A stretch of 64,000 bases of DNA from Chitinophaga agrisoli (GCF_008386695.1 NZ_VUOC01000002.1:1790481-1854480); one strand, 5' to 3'; shown: positions 53,295 to 62,767, numbered from the stretch's first letter. Notes: generated by a model not told the origin, from the letters alone. Made by a program: numbers and translations.

Positions 53295-54659
53295 ATGAAC
53301 GAACATAATCCCATAGCGCTTGAGCTGAATAAGATACAACAGGCCTGGCAAAAACAGGTAACGCCCAATGCCGGCCTGCGCGTAGTACGAATGATCATTA
53401 AACCGGAAGAGGCCCGCGTATACGAGGGATTCTTAAAGCTGGAATCATCGCCTTACGGGCAGCTACCACAAGTATTTGTAACCCATCTCACCTCTTTTGA
53501 TGACGAAGATACCTTTAGCGCCGCTATTATAAAGGACTGGCTGGAGGCATATGATAACAGCGCTTCGTTGATGGAGGAGCTCAAAACTAAAAATGCCGCC
53601 TTCACCTGGGACGCTCAGCCCTACCGCCAGGCATTAGCCAGGCAACAAGGTCAGCCCCTGGATGATACGCTGCTGCGTATGCTGGATGATTTCCGTAAAG
53701 CGCTGCCGCAGGAGGAGCAACAACTGGTACTGGCCCTATTGCCACGCCAGGTAAGCAACCTGCGTAATATGAAGACCTGGCTCACCAATATGCTGAAAAA
53801 AGGCATTCCAGCCGGCGTAAAGTTGCTGGTGTTTGAGCATGTAGGCAATGAGCAGCTGGCCATACACGAACGCCAGTTCCCAGGGCAAATGCATGCCATG
53901 CATGTGCCGCTGGAGCTCCACAATGCCATACAAAAGCTAGCTAAAAGCGGCAATCCCAACGATCCGGAAATAGCGCTGCGCCGCTGCCTGTTTGAAATGG
54001 GCGACGCCCTGCAGGCAAAAGACCTAAAGCGCCTGCACGAATGGGGACAAAAAGCGCTGGAGTATACGCAACGCAGCGGCAATAAAGGACTGTTTGCCAC
54101 CGCGCATATCATGTATGCCGGTATGCTGTTCTACTTCAAAAAGGATCCGCAGCTGCCATTGCTACTGGAACGCGGTATGCGTATTGCCAAACAAGGCAGC
54201 CAACAGGGCGATCCCGCCTGCCTGCCCCTTCTTATACAGTTCTATGGCTATCATGGGGCATATGCCCAGCTGCGCAGGAATTTTGAGGAGGCTATAGAAT
54301 GGTTCATTAAACAGGCCCGCCTGGCACAGGAACACAATTTCAACCAACAGTCCATGAATGGCTGGTACCAGGCAGCAGAGCTCTGCCGCCGTAAAGAGGC
54401 CGGCAGGTACTATACCGTACTGGAAGAGGCCTACCTGGCCGGTTTAAACCTGCAGGACGAAGAGATCAGTACCTCCCTGTATATCTACCTGCTGCGGGAC
54501 TATTACGATTATGTACATAACAAACGGATCCAGGACCGCATCCGCTCCATAGATGAAAAAATGGGGCGCCTGTTTGGCGATAACTGGAAAGAAGAGGTGG
54601 ACCGCATCCGTAAAACCCGCGCGCCCCTCATGATGCCTCCCCAAACGGAAGAAGCCTGA
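53295..54659 (+). CDS. TPR-like protein following tssI
   Basis: A cytosolic protein of 454 residues with no signal peptide. The N-terminal half (1-220) includes LRVVRMIIKPEEARVYEGFL and EQLAIHERQFPGQMHAMHVP, resembling no family I can name; the second half is helical, with TPR-like pairs such as CLFEMGDALQAKDLKRLHEW and LRRNFEEAIEWFIKQARLAQ, and ends in a basic KTRAPLM tail. ATG at 53295 is preferred; the frame runs five codons upstream to TTG, overlapping tssI. Position just behind tssI suggests an adaptor or chaperone for spike cargo. Only the helical repeat character is seen directly. Confidence 0.65.
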   Translation: MNEHNPIALELNKIQQAWQKQVTPNAGLRVVRMIIKPEEARVYEGFLKLESSPYGQLPQVFVTHLTSFDDEDTFSAAIIKDWLEAYDNSASLMEELKTKNAAFTWDAQPYRQALARQQGQPLDDTLLRMLDDFRKALPQEEQQLVLALLPRQVSNLRNMKTWLTNMLKKGIPAGVKLLVFEHVGNEQLAIHERQFPGQMHAMHVPLELHNAIQKLAKSGNPNDPEIALRRCLFEMGDALQAKDLKRLHEWGQKALEYTQRSGNKGLFATAHIMYAGMLFYFKKDPQLPLLLERGMRIAKQGSQQGDPACLPLLIQFYGYHGAYAQLRRNFEEAIEWFIKQARLAQEHNFNQQSMNGWYQAAELCRRKEAGRYYTVLEEAYLAGLNLQDEEISTSLYIYLLRDYYDYVHNKRIQDRIRSIDEKMGRLFGDNWKEEVDRIRKTRAPLMMPPQTEEA

Positions 54660-54678
54660 CAAAATAATACCCCACTAA

Positions 54679-54710
54679 TTTGGTGGACTATTATAAAGCC
54701 CCTATCTTTG
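54679..54710 (+). promoter_or_regulatory. Bacteroidota-type promoter of the redoxin gene
   Basis: TTTG at 54679-54682 and TATCTTTG at 54703-54710, spaced 20 bases: an exact match to the phylum's -33/-7 consensus. The start codon is at 54741, giving a short leader. Confidence 0.75.
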
Positions 54711-54740
54711 TCCTTACCACCGGATAAAAAAAGATAGTAT

Positions 54741-55367
54741 ATGTCATCTCTTATTCACAGGTATGCCGATTTAGAACCTCTCTCCCTGCCAGAGCGGTTC
54801 AATGCTCCCACCCGCACCCGTAACAGGATAGCGCCGCTGGGCGCAGGCGATTTCGTTCCGGAATTTAACCTGCCACGCACGCAGTTCATTGCTGCCTCCT
54901 CCCTGCCGCAAGATGCGGGCGAGCAGATTGCCGGCCGCACATTGCTGGGCCGTCCGCTGGTGCTGGCGTTTATCTCCCTGCATTGGAATGGTTATGCGCA
55001 AAGATTATTACAGGAACTGCAGGACTTACATGCAGATATACAGGTAATGGGCGGCGATCTGCTGGTAGTAAGTGATGAAGACAGTGCGGGCTTTGCTTCC
55101 CTTGCAGGCCAGCAATCCTTACCGTTTAATATCGTGTGGGATAAACAGCATAAGATTGCCAGCCAGTTTGGTGTTTATGCTACTACAGACCCTATCTGGG
55201 ACCGTATTTCCGGTGTTGAAGCAGATGTGCCCACACCTGCGGTATATGTGCTTGGCCCTTCCGGCAAGATCGTATTTGACCAGGTGGATCTTTACCTGGA
55301 GAAATGCATCCCCACCCGTGATCTGCTGTCAACTGTTTACCAGAACAAGCAGGGAAAAGCAGCCTGA
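54741..55367 (+). CDS. Redoxin-fold protein lacking the peroxidatic cysteine
   Basis: A 208-residue protein of the AhpC/TSA/redoxin superfamily: APLGAGDFVPEFNLPRTQFI, then a central strand RPLVLAFISLHWNGYAQRLL, DLLVVSDEDSAGFASLAGQ, and TPAVYVLGPSGKIVFDQVDL. Where peroxiredoxins have a cysteine after the first strand (TPxCT-like), it reads SLHWNGYA with no cysteine. Cys187 (LEKCIPTRD) is the only cysteine in the protein. It is therefore unlikely to be an active peroxiredoxin and may be a regulatory or structural relative. It follows the T6SS block at a gap of 81 bases with its own promoter. Confidence 0.72.
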   Translation: MSSLIHRYADLEPLSLPERFNAPTRTRNRIAPLGAGDFVPEFNLPRTQFIAASSLPQDAGEQIAGRTLLGRPLVLAFISLHWNGYAQRLLQELQDLHADIQVMGGDLLVVSDEDSAGFASLAGQQSLPFNIVWDKQHKIASQFGVYATTDPIWDRISGVEADVPTPAVYVLGPSGKIVFDQVDLYLEKCIPTRDLLSTVYQNKQGKAA

Positions 55368-55426
55368 TATTTACTGTATACTTTCAGCTACTGAATAAGT
55401 ATATTTATTATTCAATCCTGTAGCTG

Positions 55427-55693
55427 ATGAATAAACTTCCTGATCAACAACCCGAAACCCCATCCTGGAGCCAGGTGATATGGTCTGCCGTAGTTGCGGC
55501 CATAGGCTTTGGTTTCGCCATCTACCGTTATCTTCAGTTCAGCGGCGCTGCAGCAGAGCTGCGCCTGAGCCGCCTCGAAAGACCCCTCTACAGGCTGGCC
55601 GGCAAATGGGGCATTATCACCGTTTTTATATTGATGGGCGTAGTGGGCGTGTACAATGCCGTAAAACACTACAGGAATTTGCGCAGGCAATAA
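55427..55693 (+). CDS. Small two-helix membrane protein
   Basis: An 88-residue protein with a short polar N-terminus (MNKLPDQQPETPSWS) and two membrane helices (about 17-33 and 62-80, VIWSAVVAAIGFGFAIY and WGIITVFILMGVVGVYN) around a basic loop rich in Arg (RLSRLERPLYRLAGK). The last residues are basic (HYRNLRRQ). It is unrecognised. Positive charges on the loop and tail put both on the cytosolic side. It probably belongs to the transcript of the redoxin gene (gap 59 bases) or is separate. Confidence 0.6.
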   Translation: MNKLPDQQPETPSWSQVIWSAVVAAIGFGFAIYRYLQFSGAAAELRLSRLERPLYRLAGKWGIITVFILMGVVGVYNAVKHYRNLRRQ

Positions 55694-55763
55694 ATGCGTT
55701 CCAATAAATGATCAACGCTCATTGGTAATTTTACAGCATACCAACGCTATTCAGTACAGTCGT

Positions 55764-57023
55764 TTACTGCTTTGTGATCTTCACTACCGGCGGGTTGGCC
55801 AGGTCATTCCATAAAGCATCTGCCTCCGCTGGGGTAATATCATCGTTATAAACAAGAATCCTGTATTTCAATGTATACTCCTTACCGTATGTAAGTAGCC
55901 AGGATTTTATCTTGGTAGGACTGAAATTAATGAACAGCTCTCCCCTTTCCGCATTCTCCGGCCATACACGTACCGGTTCCGGGGAATCATAGTTAGCCGG
56001 ATAAGATAGTACCAGCATACCTGCCTGGCCCTTGCCGGTTTGGCCTGTTACTTTTATCCAGCGGGCACGGGTGCTGTCAGCATCTTTACGGGTATGCCCT
56101 TCTGAAGTAAGCACCTGGCTGGTGGCATTGGTCCACTCCGGCGTAGCCCGGAAACCAAACCCGCCGCCGTAACGGTATTGCAGCAACAGTAACGGGCTGC
56201 TGCCTGCACAGCCAAAAGTAGACGTAAAGTCCCAGAGGCGGCGGGCGCCATTGGCCTGCGCCGGGTATGCGCGTACATCCCACACTTCATTCAACGCTAC
56301 CTGTTCCTTCCCTTCGCCTTTAAATACGATATGATCCTGCAATGCTTTAAAACCGCCCCATACAGGTCCCTCTGTTTTAGACAGGAAACCAGTGAAGCGT
56401 ACTGTACCCTGTTTCTCTTTCAGGTTCCAGAAATCCACCACCTTACCTTCAAATTCCGTATGTGTCCAGGGATTCCAGATCCCTACATGGTGCCAGTGAT
56501 CTTTAGGATGTATGTTGGTAAGTACCGCACCGTTAGGCGCCCATAAGGGATGAATGAACCCGCTGCGTTTAAACACGCTGTCAATCCCCGCCGGCGGGTA
56601 CACCGTTGCATAATTATATTGTAATATAGACTGGCTGCCTTGCTGTAACACTAAGGTCCCTTGCTGGTCCTTTGCCTGAATAACGGTGGTAGCCGCTGCC
56701 GGCTGGGTTGCCTTTACCAGCTCAAACACACGTTGTGTACCAGGCGCGCTTACGCCGGACAGTATCCACCATATGCGGCGCTGATACCCTTGCTCCACCT
56801 GGAAGGGCACCGGTGTTTTGTGACCATCTTTTACCTCCATCAGCGCCACTTCTGTATCAGCTAAGCTGGTTGCATCATCCAGCGCAAAGGATACCGGCGT
56901 ATTCTCACGTTTAAACTTGCCGGCGTCTATTGTAATACGGGCCATTACCTGGGCTTGTGCAGTTATCATACAACAGGAAAATAAAAGACTTAGCAGTAAA
57001 AAGCAAATAGGTTGTTTTTTCAT
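55764..57023 (-). CDS. Secreted DUF6807 (PmoA-like) family protein
   Basis: A 419-residue periplasmic protein of the DUF6807 family, which is frequent in saccharolytic Bacteroidota. Signal peptide ends near TAQAQV. Characteristic segments are SGFIHPLWAPNGAVLTNIHP, KDHWHHVGIWNPWTHTEFEG and VDFWNLKEKQGTVRF, the HWHHxGIW motif being the strongest mark, probably a metal or sugar site. It has no known reaction that I can confirm; the 'PmoA' name comes from a misleading similarity. A TATTTTGG box with a TTG 20 bases earlier lies upstream on the minus strand (about 57085), compatible with its own promoter. Confidence 0.8.
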   Translation of the reverse strand: MKKQPICFLLLSLLFSCCMITAQAQVMARITIDAGKFKRENTPVSFALDDATSLADTEVALMEVKDGHKTPVPFQVEQGYQRRIWWILSGVSAPGTQRVFELVKATQPAAATTVIQAKDQQGTLVLQQGSQSILQYNYATVYPPAGIDSVFKRSGFIHPLWAPNGAVLTNIHPKDHWHHVGIWNPWTHTEFEGKVVDFWNLKEKQGTVRFTGFLSKTEGPVWGGFKALQDHIVFKGEGKEQVALNEVWDVRAYPAQANGARRLWDFTSTFGCAGSSPLLLLQYRYGGGFGFRATPEWTNATSQVLTSEGHTRKDADSTRARWIKVTGQTGKGQAGMLVLSYPANYDSPEPVRVWPENAERGELFINFSPTKIKSWLLTYGKEYTLKYRILVYNDDITPAEADALWNDLANPPVVKITKQ

Positions 57024-57163
57024 CCGTGGCTATTTTTTAACGTGTCAGGTCAACATATATACACCGGACAAATGCCGGTATTGCCAAAATAGGGAATCCC
57101 GGGCGGGTATGCAAGCATAAAATAACGTAACTTAGAGATTGTGCACCCTATCTTGTGTGTCCC

Positions 57164-57442
57164 ATGAAACTGCCTTCAATACCATCCAGCAAACAAACGC
57201 CCAACCCACTGCAACTTACCGGCAGGCTGGAGTTAAGGACCTTCTACGCCAATACCAGGAAGAGTTTTACAGGCATCTATATTGTAACGGAAAAAGCCGC
57301 CTATCTCATACGCCCTGCGCGCCTCCCGGCCTCCGGCGACAATCCCCTACAGGCTTTACTGGGCAAAATGGTTACCGCCACGGGACAGCTAAAGCATGAG
57401 GTGTTCCTGGCTGATCAGGTTGTTGACAAGGAAAATGAATAA
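57164..57442 (+). CDS. Unrecognised 92-residue protein
   Basis: The ATG at 57164 opens a 92-residue product (MKLPSIPSSKQTPNPLQLTG, then RLELRTFYANTRKSFTGIYIVTE) with no signal peptide or membrane helix. The segment LRPARLPASGDNPLQALLGKMV and the final charged KENE tail look like a small folded beta-rich protein, possibly OB-like in the region TGIYIVTEKAAYLIRPA followed by GKMVTATGQLKHEVFLADQV. No function proposed. It converges on the epimerase gene with 17 bases between ends. Confidence 0.55.
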   Translation: MKLPSIPSSKQTPNPLQLTGRLELRTFYANTRKSFTGIYIVTEKAAYLIRPARLPASGDNPLQALLGKMVTATGQLKHEVFLADQVVDKENE

Positions 57443-57459
57443 TTGCAGGCGGATAAATA

Positions 57460-58476
57460 TTACAACGGCCTTAACACCGCTCCCGTTCCCGGCCTGTCCG
57501 CATAAATAATACGCCCATCCGCTATTTTTACCCCATCCGCCGTATCTCCCGCCAGCAACAGCGGCCCATCCATATCTACATAATCCAGATAAGGCAGCAA
57601 ATGCGCCACGGCGGAGGTGCCGACAGTGCTTTCGTTCATGCTGCCGGTCATTACCTGCATGCCCAAACGTTTGGCTTCGGCTATCATCCGGCGGGCAGGC
57701 GTTATGCCGCCGCATTTGGTAAGCTTTATATTAATACCATGAAAATGCCCATGGCATTGGGCTACATCCGTTTCTACAATACAGCTTTCATCTGCTATAA
57801 GCGGCAGCGCGGACTGTTCGTATACTTGCTTCATACCCTCCCAATCAGCCGCAGGCATAGGCTGTTCAATAAACTCCACCCCCAGGGCCTTAAAGGCGGC
57901 GGCGTTACGCAAGGTCTCTTCTACGCCCCAGGCACAGTTGGCGTCTACCCGGAAAATAGCCGTGGTATGCTTGCGTAGCTCCTGTATAATAGCAATATCA
58001 TCCGGGGTGCCCAGCTTTATCTTATAAATAGGCCACGGGAATTCCTGTAGCTTGCTTACCATATTCTCCACCGTATCTATCCCAATGGTGTAATCGGTAA
58101 GCGGGTTACGCGAAATATCCAGCCCCCATACTTCATACAGCTTTTTACCCAGCCGTTTGGCGTACAGGTCATGGGCCGCCAGGTCCAGCGCGCAAAGGGC
58201 AAACATATTATCCTTGAACAGCGGAAACAGGGTTTCCCAGAAAGCTTCCGGCGTATCCAGCGTATAGGCTTCAATCACATCACGATGCGTGTTGATGGCC
58301 TCCATCAGCCGGGGCACTGTCATATTATAATAGGCGTTATCTGCTGTTTCCCCCAGGCCGCTAAGGCCATCCTGCGATAGCTTGGCCACCAGCAACGGTT
58401 GTACATCCTTTGACTTACGGGAGATAGTGAAGGTGTGCCGGAACTTTAGCTCAAACGGGTATAATTCTAACTGCAT
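57460..58476 (-). CDS. Dipeptide epimerase (L-Ala-D/L-Glu epimerase type)
   Basis: Enolase-superfamily enzyme that epimerises L-Ala-D-Glu to L-Ala-L-Glu, allowing murein peptides to be used as amino-acid source. The lid domain starts LYPFELKFRHTFTISRKSKD; catalytic and metal features in order are KIKLG (Lys), FRVDANCAW (Asp), EFIEQPMP (Glu), IADESCI (Asp) and KLTKCGG (Lys), with DMDGPLLLAGD near the C-terminus. This set distinguishes it from mandelate racemases. 338 residues is normal. It complements mpl at 1.9 kb. Related family members accept other dipeptides, so substrate is probable, not certain. Confidence 0.88.
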   Translation of the reverse strand: MQLELYPFELKFRHTFTISRKSKDVQPLLVAKLSQDGLSGLGETADNAYYNMTVPRLMEAINTHRDVIEAYTLDTPEAFWETLFPLFKDNMFALCALDLAAHDLYAKRLGKKLYEVWGLDISRNPLTDYTIGIDTVENMVSKLQEFPWPIYKIKLGTPDDIAIIQELRKHTTAIFRVDANCAWGVEETLRNAAAFKALGVEFIEQPMPAADWEGMKQVYEQSALPLIADESCIVETDVAQCHGHFHGINIKLTKCGGITPARRMIAEAKRLGMQVMTGSMNESTVGTSAVAHLLPYLDYVDMDGPLLLAGDTADGVKIADGRIIYADRPGTGAVLRPL

Positions 58477-58510
58477 GCTGGCAAATTAAGAAAGGGGCGC
58501 TAAAAAAGCA

Positions 58511-58553
58511 AAAAGCCGGCCGCTTCGGATCTGCTCCTTAACGACCGGCTTTT
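58511..58553 (-). terminator. Intrinsic terminator after dnaK
   Basis: Stem AAAAGCCGGCCG with CGACCGGCTTTT (11 of 12 pairs) around a 19-base loop, followed on the minus strand by TTTGCTTTTTT. It lies 28 bases after the dnaK stop codon. Confidence 0.85.
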
Positions 58554-58580
58554 GCCTTTTATGTCGAGTCTTTACGCTCT

Positions 58581-60491
58581 TTATTTCACTTCTTCAAACT
58601 CTGCGTCGGTTACGCCGCCTTCTCCACCTGCGCCGGTATTACCCTGCTGCTGTGGCTGCGGTTCGCCGCCGTTATTTGCCTGCGATTCCTGGGTAGCTTT
58701 ATACAGCTCTTCGGAAGCGGCTGTCCAGGCAGCATTCAGTTCTGCTACGCCAGCGTCTATCTGGGCAACGTCCTGGCTCTTCTGGGCTTCTTTCAGCTTG
58801 TTCAGCGCAGTTTCGATAGTGGTCTTCTTTTCTGCAGGTATTTTCTCGCCATATTCCTTCAGCTGTTTTTCTGTCTGGAATACGAGGCTGTCTGCCTGGT
58901 TGATCTTTTCGATCTTTTCGCGTTGTTCCTTATCTGCAGCTTCGTTAGCCTTGGCTTCCGCCTTCATCTTTTCTATCTCATCCTTGCTTAAGCCGCTACC
59001 CGCTTCAATGCGGATGTTCTGGGTTTTGCCAGTGCCTTTATCCTTAGCTGTTACATGCAGGATACCGTTGGCGTCTATATCAAAGATCACTTCGATCTGC
59101 GGTACGCCACGCGGAGCCGGCGGAATATCACCTAAGATAAAGCGGCCCAGGGTACGGTTCTGTGAAGCCAGGGGCCTTTCACCCTGCAGTACATGTATTT
59201 CTACGCTTGGCTGGCTATCAGCAGCGGTAGAGAATGTTTCAGATTTCTTGGTAGGAATGGTGGTGTTGGACTCGATCAGTTTGGTGAATACACCGCCCAT
59301 GGTCTCAATACCCAGTGAAAGCGGCGTTACGTCCAGCAACAACACGTCCTTCACTTCCCCGGTCAGTACGCCACCCTGGATAGCAGCGCCAATGGCTACC
59401 ACTTCGTCCGGGTTTACGCCCCTGTTGGGTTTCTTACCAAAGAACTTCTCTACTACTTCCTGTATCTTGGGTATACGGGTAGAACCACCTACCAGTATTA
59501 CTTCATTGATCTCTTCTTTGCTTAAGCCGGCGTCCTGCAGGGCCTTACGGCAAGGCTCCAGGGTACGCTCTACCAGCTGGTCGCTGAGCTGCTCAAATTT
59601 AGCGCGGGTCAGTTTCTTTACCAGGTGCTTAGGCACGCCGTCAACCGCAGTAATATAAGGCAGGTTGATCTCTGTCTCTGAAGAAGAGGACAGTTCGATC
59701 TTCGCCTTTTCAGCTGCTTCTTTCAAACGCTGCCATGACATCGGGTCCTTATGCAGGTCTACCGCTTCGTCTTTCTTGAATTCCTCTGCCAGCCAGTCCA
59801 TGATCACTTTATCGAAGTCATCACCACCCAGGTGGGTATCACCGTTGGTGGATTTTACTTCAAACACGCCATCACCCAGCTCCAGGATGGAAATATCAAA
59901 TGTACCACCACCCAGGTCAAATACAGCGATCTTGCTGTCATGGTGCTTTTTATCCAGGCCATAGGCCAGGGCAGCAGCCGTGGGCTCGTTGATGATACGG
60001 CGAACATTCAAACCGGCGATCTCTCCGGCTTCCTTGGTAGCCTGACGCTGTGCGTCATTGAAGTAAGCGGGCACCGTGATCACGGCTTCGTTCACTTCCT
60101 GGCCCAGGTAATCTTCGGCCGTTTTCTTCATTTTCTGCAGGATCATGGCAGAGATCTCCTGCGGGGTGTATAACCTGCCATCTATATCTATACGTGTGGT
60201 ATTGTTGTCGCCTTTAGCCACTTTGTAGCTCCAGTGAGGTATTTCGTTGTTCACTTCGTCATAATGACGGCCCATGAAACGTTTCACGGACATGATCGTG
60301 TTCACCGGATTGGTAATAGCCTGGCGCTTGGCAGGGTCACCCACCTTTCTTTCTCCGTTCTTTAAGAATGCCACTACGGAAGGGGTGGTACGGCGCCCTT
60401 CATCATTGGCAATCACTACCGGCTCGTTACCTTCCATTACGGCAACACATGAGTTGGTAGTTCCTAAGTCGATACCTATTATTTTTCCCAT
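58581..60491 (-). CDS. dnaK: Chaperone DnaK (Hsp70)
   Basis: Cytosolic Hsp70 chaperone of 636 residues. The nucleotide-binding domain has [19 protein letters not shown] at the N-terminus, [27 protein letters not shown], and [15 protein letters not shown]; the linker is [16 protein letters not shown]; the substrate domain and C-terminal lid follow, ending in a Gly/Gln-rich tail and the charged EFEEVK. All standard residues present. No dnaJ or grpE next to it. It is divergent from the OmpA gene; the region between (60492-60690) must hold the promoter, and a CATATTTG box on the minus strand about 95 bases upstream is one candidate. Confidence 0.97.
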   Translation of the reverse strand: MGKIIGIDLGTTNSCVAVMEGNEPVVIANDEGRRTTPSVVAFLKNGERKVGDPAKRQAITNPVNTIMSVKRFMGRHYDEVNNEIPHWSYKVAKGDNNTTRIDIDGRLYTPQEISAMILQKMKKTAEDYLGQEVNEAVITVPAYFNDAQRQATKEAGEIAGLNVRRIINEPTAAALAYGLDKKHHDSKIAVFDLGGGTFDISILELGDGVFEVKSTNGDTHLGGDDFDKVIMDWLAEEFKKDEAVDLHKDPMSWQRLKEAAEKAKIELSSSSETEINLPYITAVDGVPKHLVKKLTRAKFEQLSDQLVERTLEPCRKALQDAGLSKEEINEVILVGGSTRIPKIQEVVEKFFGKKPNRGVNPDEVVAIGAAIQGGVLTGEVKDVLLLDVTPLSLGIETMGGVFTKLIESNTTIPTKKSETFSTAADSQPSVEIHVLQGERPLASQNRTLGRFILGDIPPAPRGVPQIEVIFDIDANGILHVTAKDKGTGKTQNIRIEAGSGLSKDEIEKMKAEAKANEAADKEQREKIEKINQADSLVFQTEKQLKEYGEKIPAEKKTTIETALNKLKEAQKSQDVAQIDAGVAELNAAWTAASEELYKATQESQANNGGEPQPQQQGNTGAGGEGGVTDAEFEEVK

Positions 60492-60690
60492 ATTATTTAA
60501 GATTCTCCTTTAGTTGTAGATTGATTGTGCGTTTGCTGTTGGATTGTCAATGATTATGCCAAGCAAAATTTTATGCAAATATGTCAGTTTGCTGAACTCT
60601 GCCCCGGATTATTTGTTAAAGCTACGAGTACAAACCGCAACAGGCGGCCTGAACCATATTCAACCATATTCGTAACCTAACTCACATTCA

Positions 60691-62043
60691 ATGAAAAAGA
60701 CCTTCCCGTTATGGGTCACTGGTATGATGACCCTTATTGCACCCCTGGCTGCTTTAGCGCAAACCACCCCTGGTTCTGTTTCGTCTCCGGGCATCTTTAA
60801 TGGCAGCAAAGATTACAAGACCTGGTCCATTGGCGTCAATGGCGGTTTACTGGCCCCTGTATCACCTACCGGCGGCAGTAATGATTTCACCAAATGGAAA
60901 GCCTCCGCAGGGTACGGCGCCTATGTAAAATGGCAGATCCTGCATTCCCTGGGCATCCGGGCCGATTATATTGGCGGTAAGCTAAAGGCCGACAATTCCA
61001 AAGAGCTGGGGAACGACAAACAGCCCATCCGGGATTACAGCTCCTATGAGACCAAGCTGAAATGGTCCGCAGCCCTAAGTGCTGTAGTAAACGTAGCCAC
61101 CATTAACTGGCTTTACAAGCAGAATTTTGTACAGATCTATGTGTCCGCAGGCGCCGGCCTTGCGGGTTACAATCCCACCAAAACAACAAATAATGGCACA
61201 GAAGTAGACTACAAGCCGGATGGTACCATCAAGGAGCTGATCATCCCCATAGGCGCCGGCCTTAAGTTTAAACTGTCAGACATGATCAACCTGGACCTGG
61301 GTTATACCATGCACTTCCTGGATGGCGACAACCTGGATGGTTATGCCTATGGCCGCAACAATGACAAATATTCCTACGGCTATGCCGGGCTGGAATTTAG
61401 CCTGGGCCCCTCCCATAAACCCCAGCTGGCCTGGAACAACCCGGCCAAAACAATGTATGATGACCTGGCCGCCCAGAAAGCCGCGCTGCAGCAGGAGCTG
61501 GAAAGCACCCGTAATACGAACGCCCGTCTGACAGCAGATGTTGACAAACTGCTGAAGGATACCGATGGCGACGGCGTTTCCGACTTCTTTGATAAATGCC
61601 CCGGCACCGCACAGGGTAGCAAGGTAGATGGCGGCGGCTGCGACCTGCCAAAAATAGATACCACCCCCAAAGTTGTGGTGCAGCAGGTTACGGACGAAGA
61701 CAGGCGCCTGGTACGCGACGCCATCCAGAACCTGGAGTTCCAGACCGGTAAGGCCAGCATTAAACCCAGCTCTTACCCCTCACTGGACCGCGTGGCAGAA
61801 CTGCTGAAGGCCAAGAATTTCAGCCTTAAGCTGGCAGGCCATACGGACGATGTAGGCACTGATTCCAAGAACATGATCCTGTCTAAAGACCGGGCAGAAT
61901 CCGTAAAACAATACCTCGTCGGCAAAGGCGCTAATCCTTCCAGGATAGAGGCTACTGGTTATGGCGAAACACAGCCCATTGCCAGCAACAAAACAGCCGC
62001 CGGCCGCCAGAAGAACCGCAGGGTTGAGTTCACCTTATATTAA
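60691..62043 (+). CDS. OmpA-family outer-membrane protein with TSP3 repeat
   Basis: A 450-residue outer-membrane protein that anchors the outer membrane to peptidoglycan. Signal peptide ends at LALAQ. The N-terminal barrel region (about 40-245) has alternating aromatic strands; a coiled-coil-like spacer (AQKAALQQELESTRNTNARL) is followed by a thrombospondin type-3 calcium-binding repeat (DTDGDGVSDFFDKCPGT, about 290-306), and the OmpA-like domain fills about 335-450 with LKLAGHTDDVGTD and DRAESVKQYLVGKGANPSRI, which bind diaminopimelate. Complete and standard. A strong terminator follows it. Confidence 0.92.
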   Translation: MKKTFPLWVTGMMTLIAPLAALAQTTPGSVSSPGIFNGSKDYKTWSIGVNGGLLAPVSPTGGSNDFTKWKASAGYGAYVKWQILHSLGIRADYIGGKLKADNSKELGNDKQPIRDYSSYETKLKWSAALSAVVNVATINWLYKQNFVQIYVSAGAGLAGYNPTKTTNNGTEVDYKPDGTIKELIIPIGAGLKFKLSDMINLDLGYTMHFLDGDNLDGYAYGRNNDKYSYGYAGLEFSLGPSHKPQLAWNNPAKTMYDDLAAQKAALQQELESTRNTNARLTADVDKLLKDTDGDGVSDFFDKCPGTAQGSKVDGGGCDLPKIDTTPKVVVQQVTDEDRRLVRDAIQNLEFQTGKASIKPSSYPSLDRVAELLKAKNFSLKLAGHTDDVGTDSKNMILSKDRAESVKQYLVGKGANPSRIEATGYGETQPIASNKTAAGRQKNRRVEFTLY

Positions 62044-62065
62044 TATGCTGAATGTTTCGGTTACA

Positions 62066-62108
62066 GGTTTGCCACATCTGCCAACGGGCAGTGTGGCAAA
62101 CTTGTTTT
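62066..62108 (+). terminator. Intrinsic terminator after the OmpA-family gene
   Basis: Stem GTTTGCCACA with TGTGGCAAAC, extended inward by CTGCC/GGCAG, then TTGTTTT. It stands 23 bases after the stop codon. Confidence 0.9.
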
Positions 62109-62182
62109 AATATGTTTCCATCTTACCATGGTTCCAAAACGGCATATAATTTGCTTTTCAGGGTCAAAATCGAACCATATAT

Positions 62183-62746
62183 ATGAAAAAACTAATACTC
62201 TCCACGCTCCTGGTCCTGGGTGCTTGCTGCTCCATACAGGCCCAAAAGATCCATTTAGGTGTAAAAGGCGGTTTAAATATTGCCCAACTGTCAGATTTTG
62301 ATGGGAGCGGTAGCCGTATTTCCGGTCATGTTGGCGGTTTCGTAAACTTCCGTTTCCGGGACTGGGCCGTGCAGCCGGAACTGGTTTTTTCCGGTCAGGG
62401 CGAAAAGCACCTGATTATTCCCAATGGCGACCGCCAGATAGCCCTGAACTATATTAACCTGCCGGTAATGTTCCAATACTACCTGATCCCGCAATTTTAC
62501 CTGGAGGCCGGTCCTCAGATTGGTTTTCTGGCAAGCGCCAAAGATAAAGGCGGCCGGTTAACCCTGGATATAAAAGACGGTTATAACTCCGCAGATCTGG
62601 GCATAGGCCTTGGTTTAGGCTTTAAGCTGCCCATGGGCTTTGGCATATACGGCCGCTATAATTTTGGCCTGCTGGATGTATATGACGGCGGCGGCGATTA
62701 TAAAAATATGGTGGCACAGATAGGCGTTTCCTACACGATCCTGTAA
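62183..62746 (+). CDS. Outer-membrane beta-barrel protein (PorT-like fold)
   Basis: A 187-residue small barrel. Signal peptide ends near QAQKIH. The body is a series of short amphipathic strands: HLGVKGGLNIAQLSDF, GGFVNFRFRDWAVQPELVFSG, YINLPVMFQYYLIPQFYLEAGP and GFGIYGRYNFGLLDVYDGG. It ends VAQIGVSYTIL, hydrophobic at the last residue as barrels are. This is the outer_membrane_beta-barrel / PorT group; whether it takes part in type IX secretion is unknown, and most small relatives do not. It is monocistronic with its own terminator. Confidence 0.82.
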   Translation: MKKLILSTLLVLGACCSIQAQKIHLGVKGGLNIAQLSDFDGSGSRISGHVGGFVNFRFRDWAVQPELVFSGQGEKHLIIPNGDRQIALNYINLPVMFQYYLIPQFYLEAGPQIGFLASAKDKGGRLTLDIKDGYNSADLGIGLGLGFKLPMGFGIYGRYNFGLLDVYDGGGDYKNMVAQIGVSYTIL

Positions 62747-62767
62747 TTTCAGCATACCTTATAAGAG

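Noticed and set aside
58552-59658. A 368-codon plus-strand frame opposite dnaK
   Set aside because: Serine-rich translation typical of frames opposite a conserved, G/C-biased gene; dnaK itself is unmistakable.
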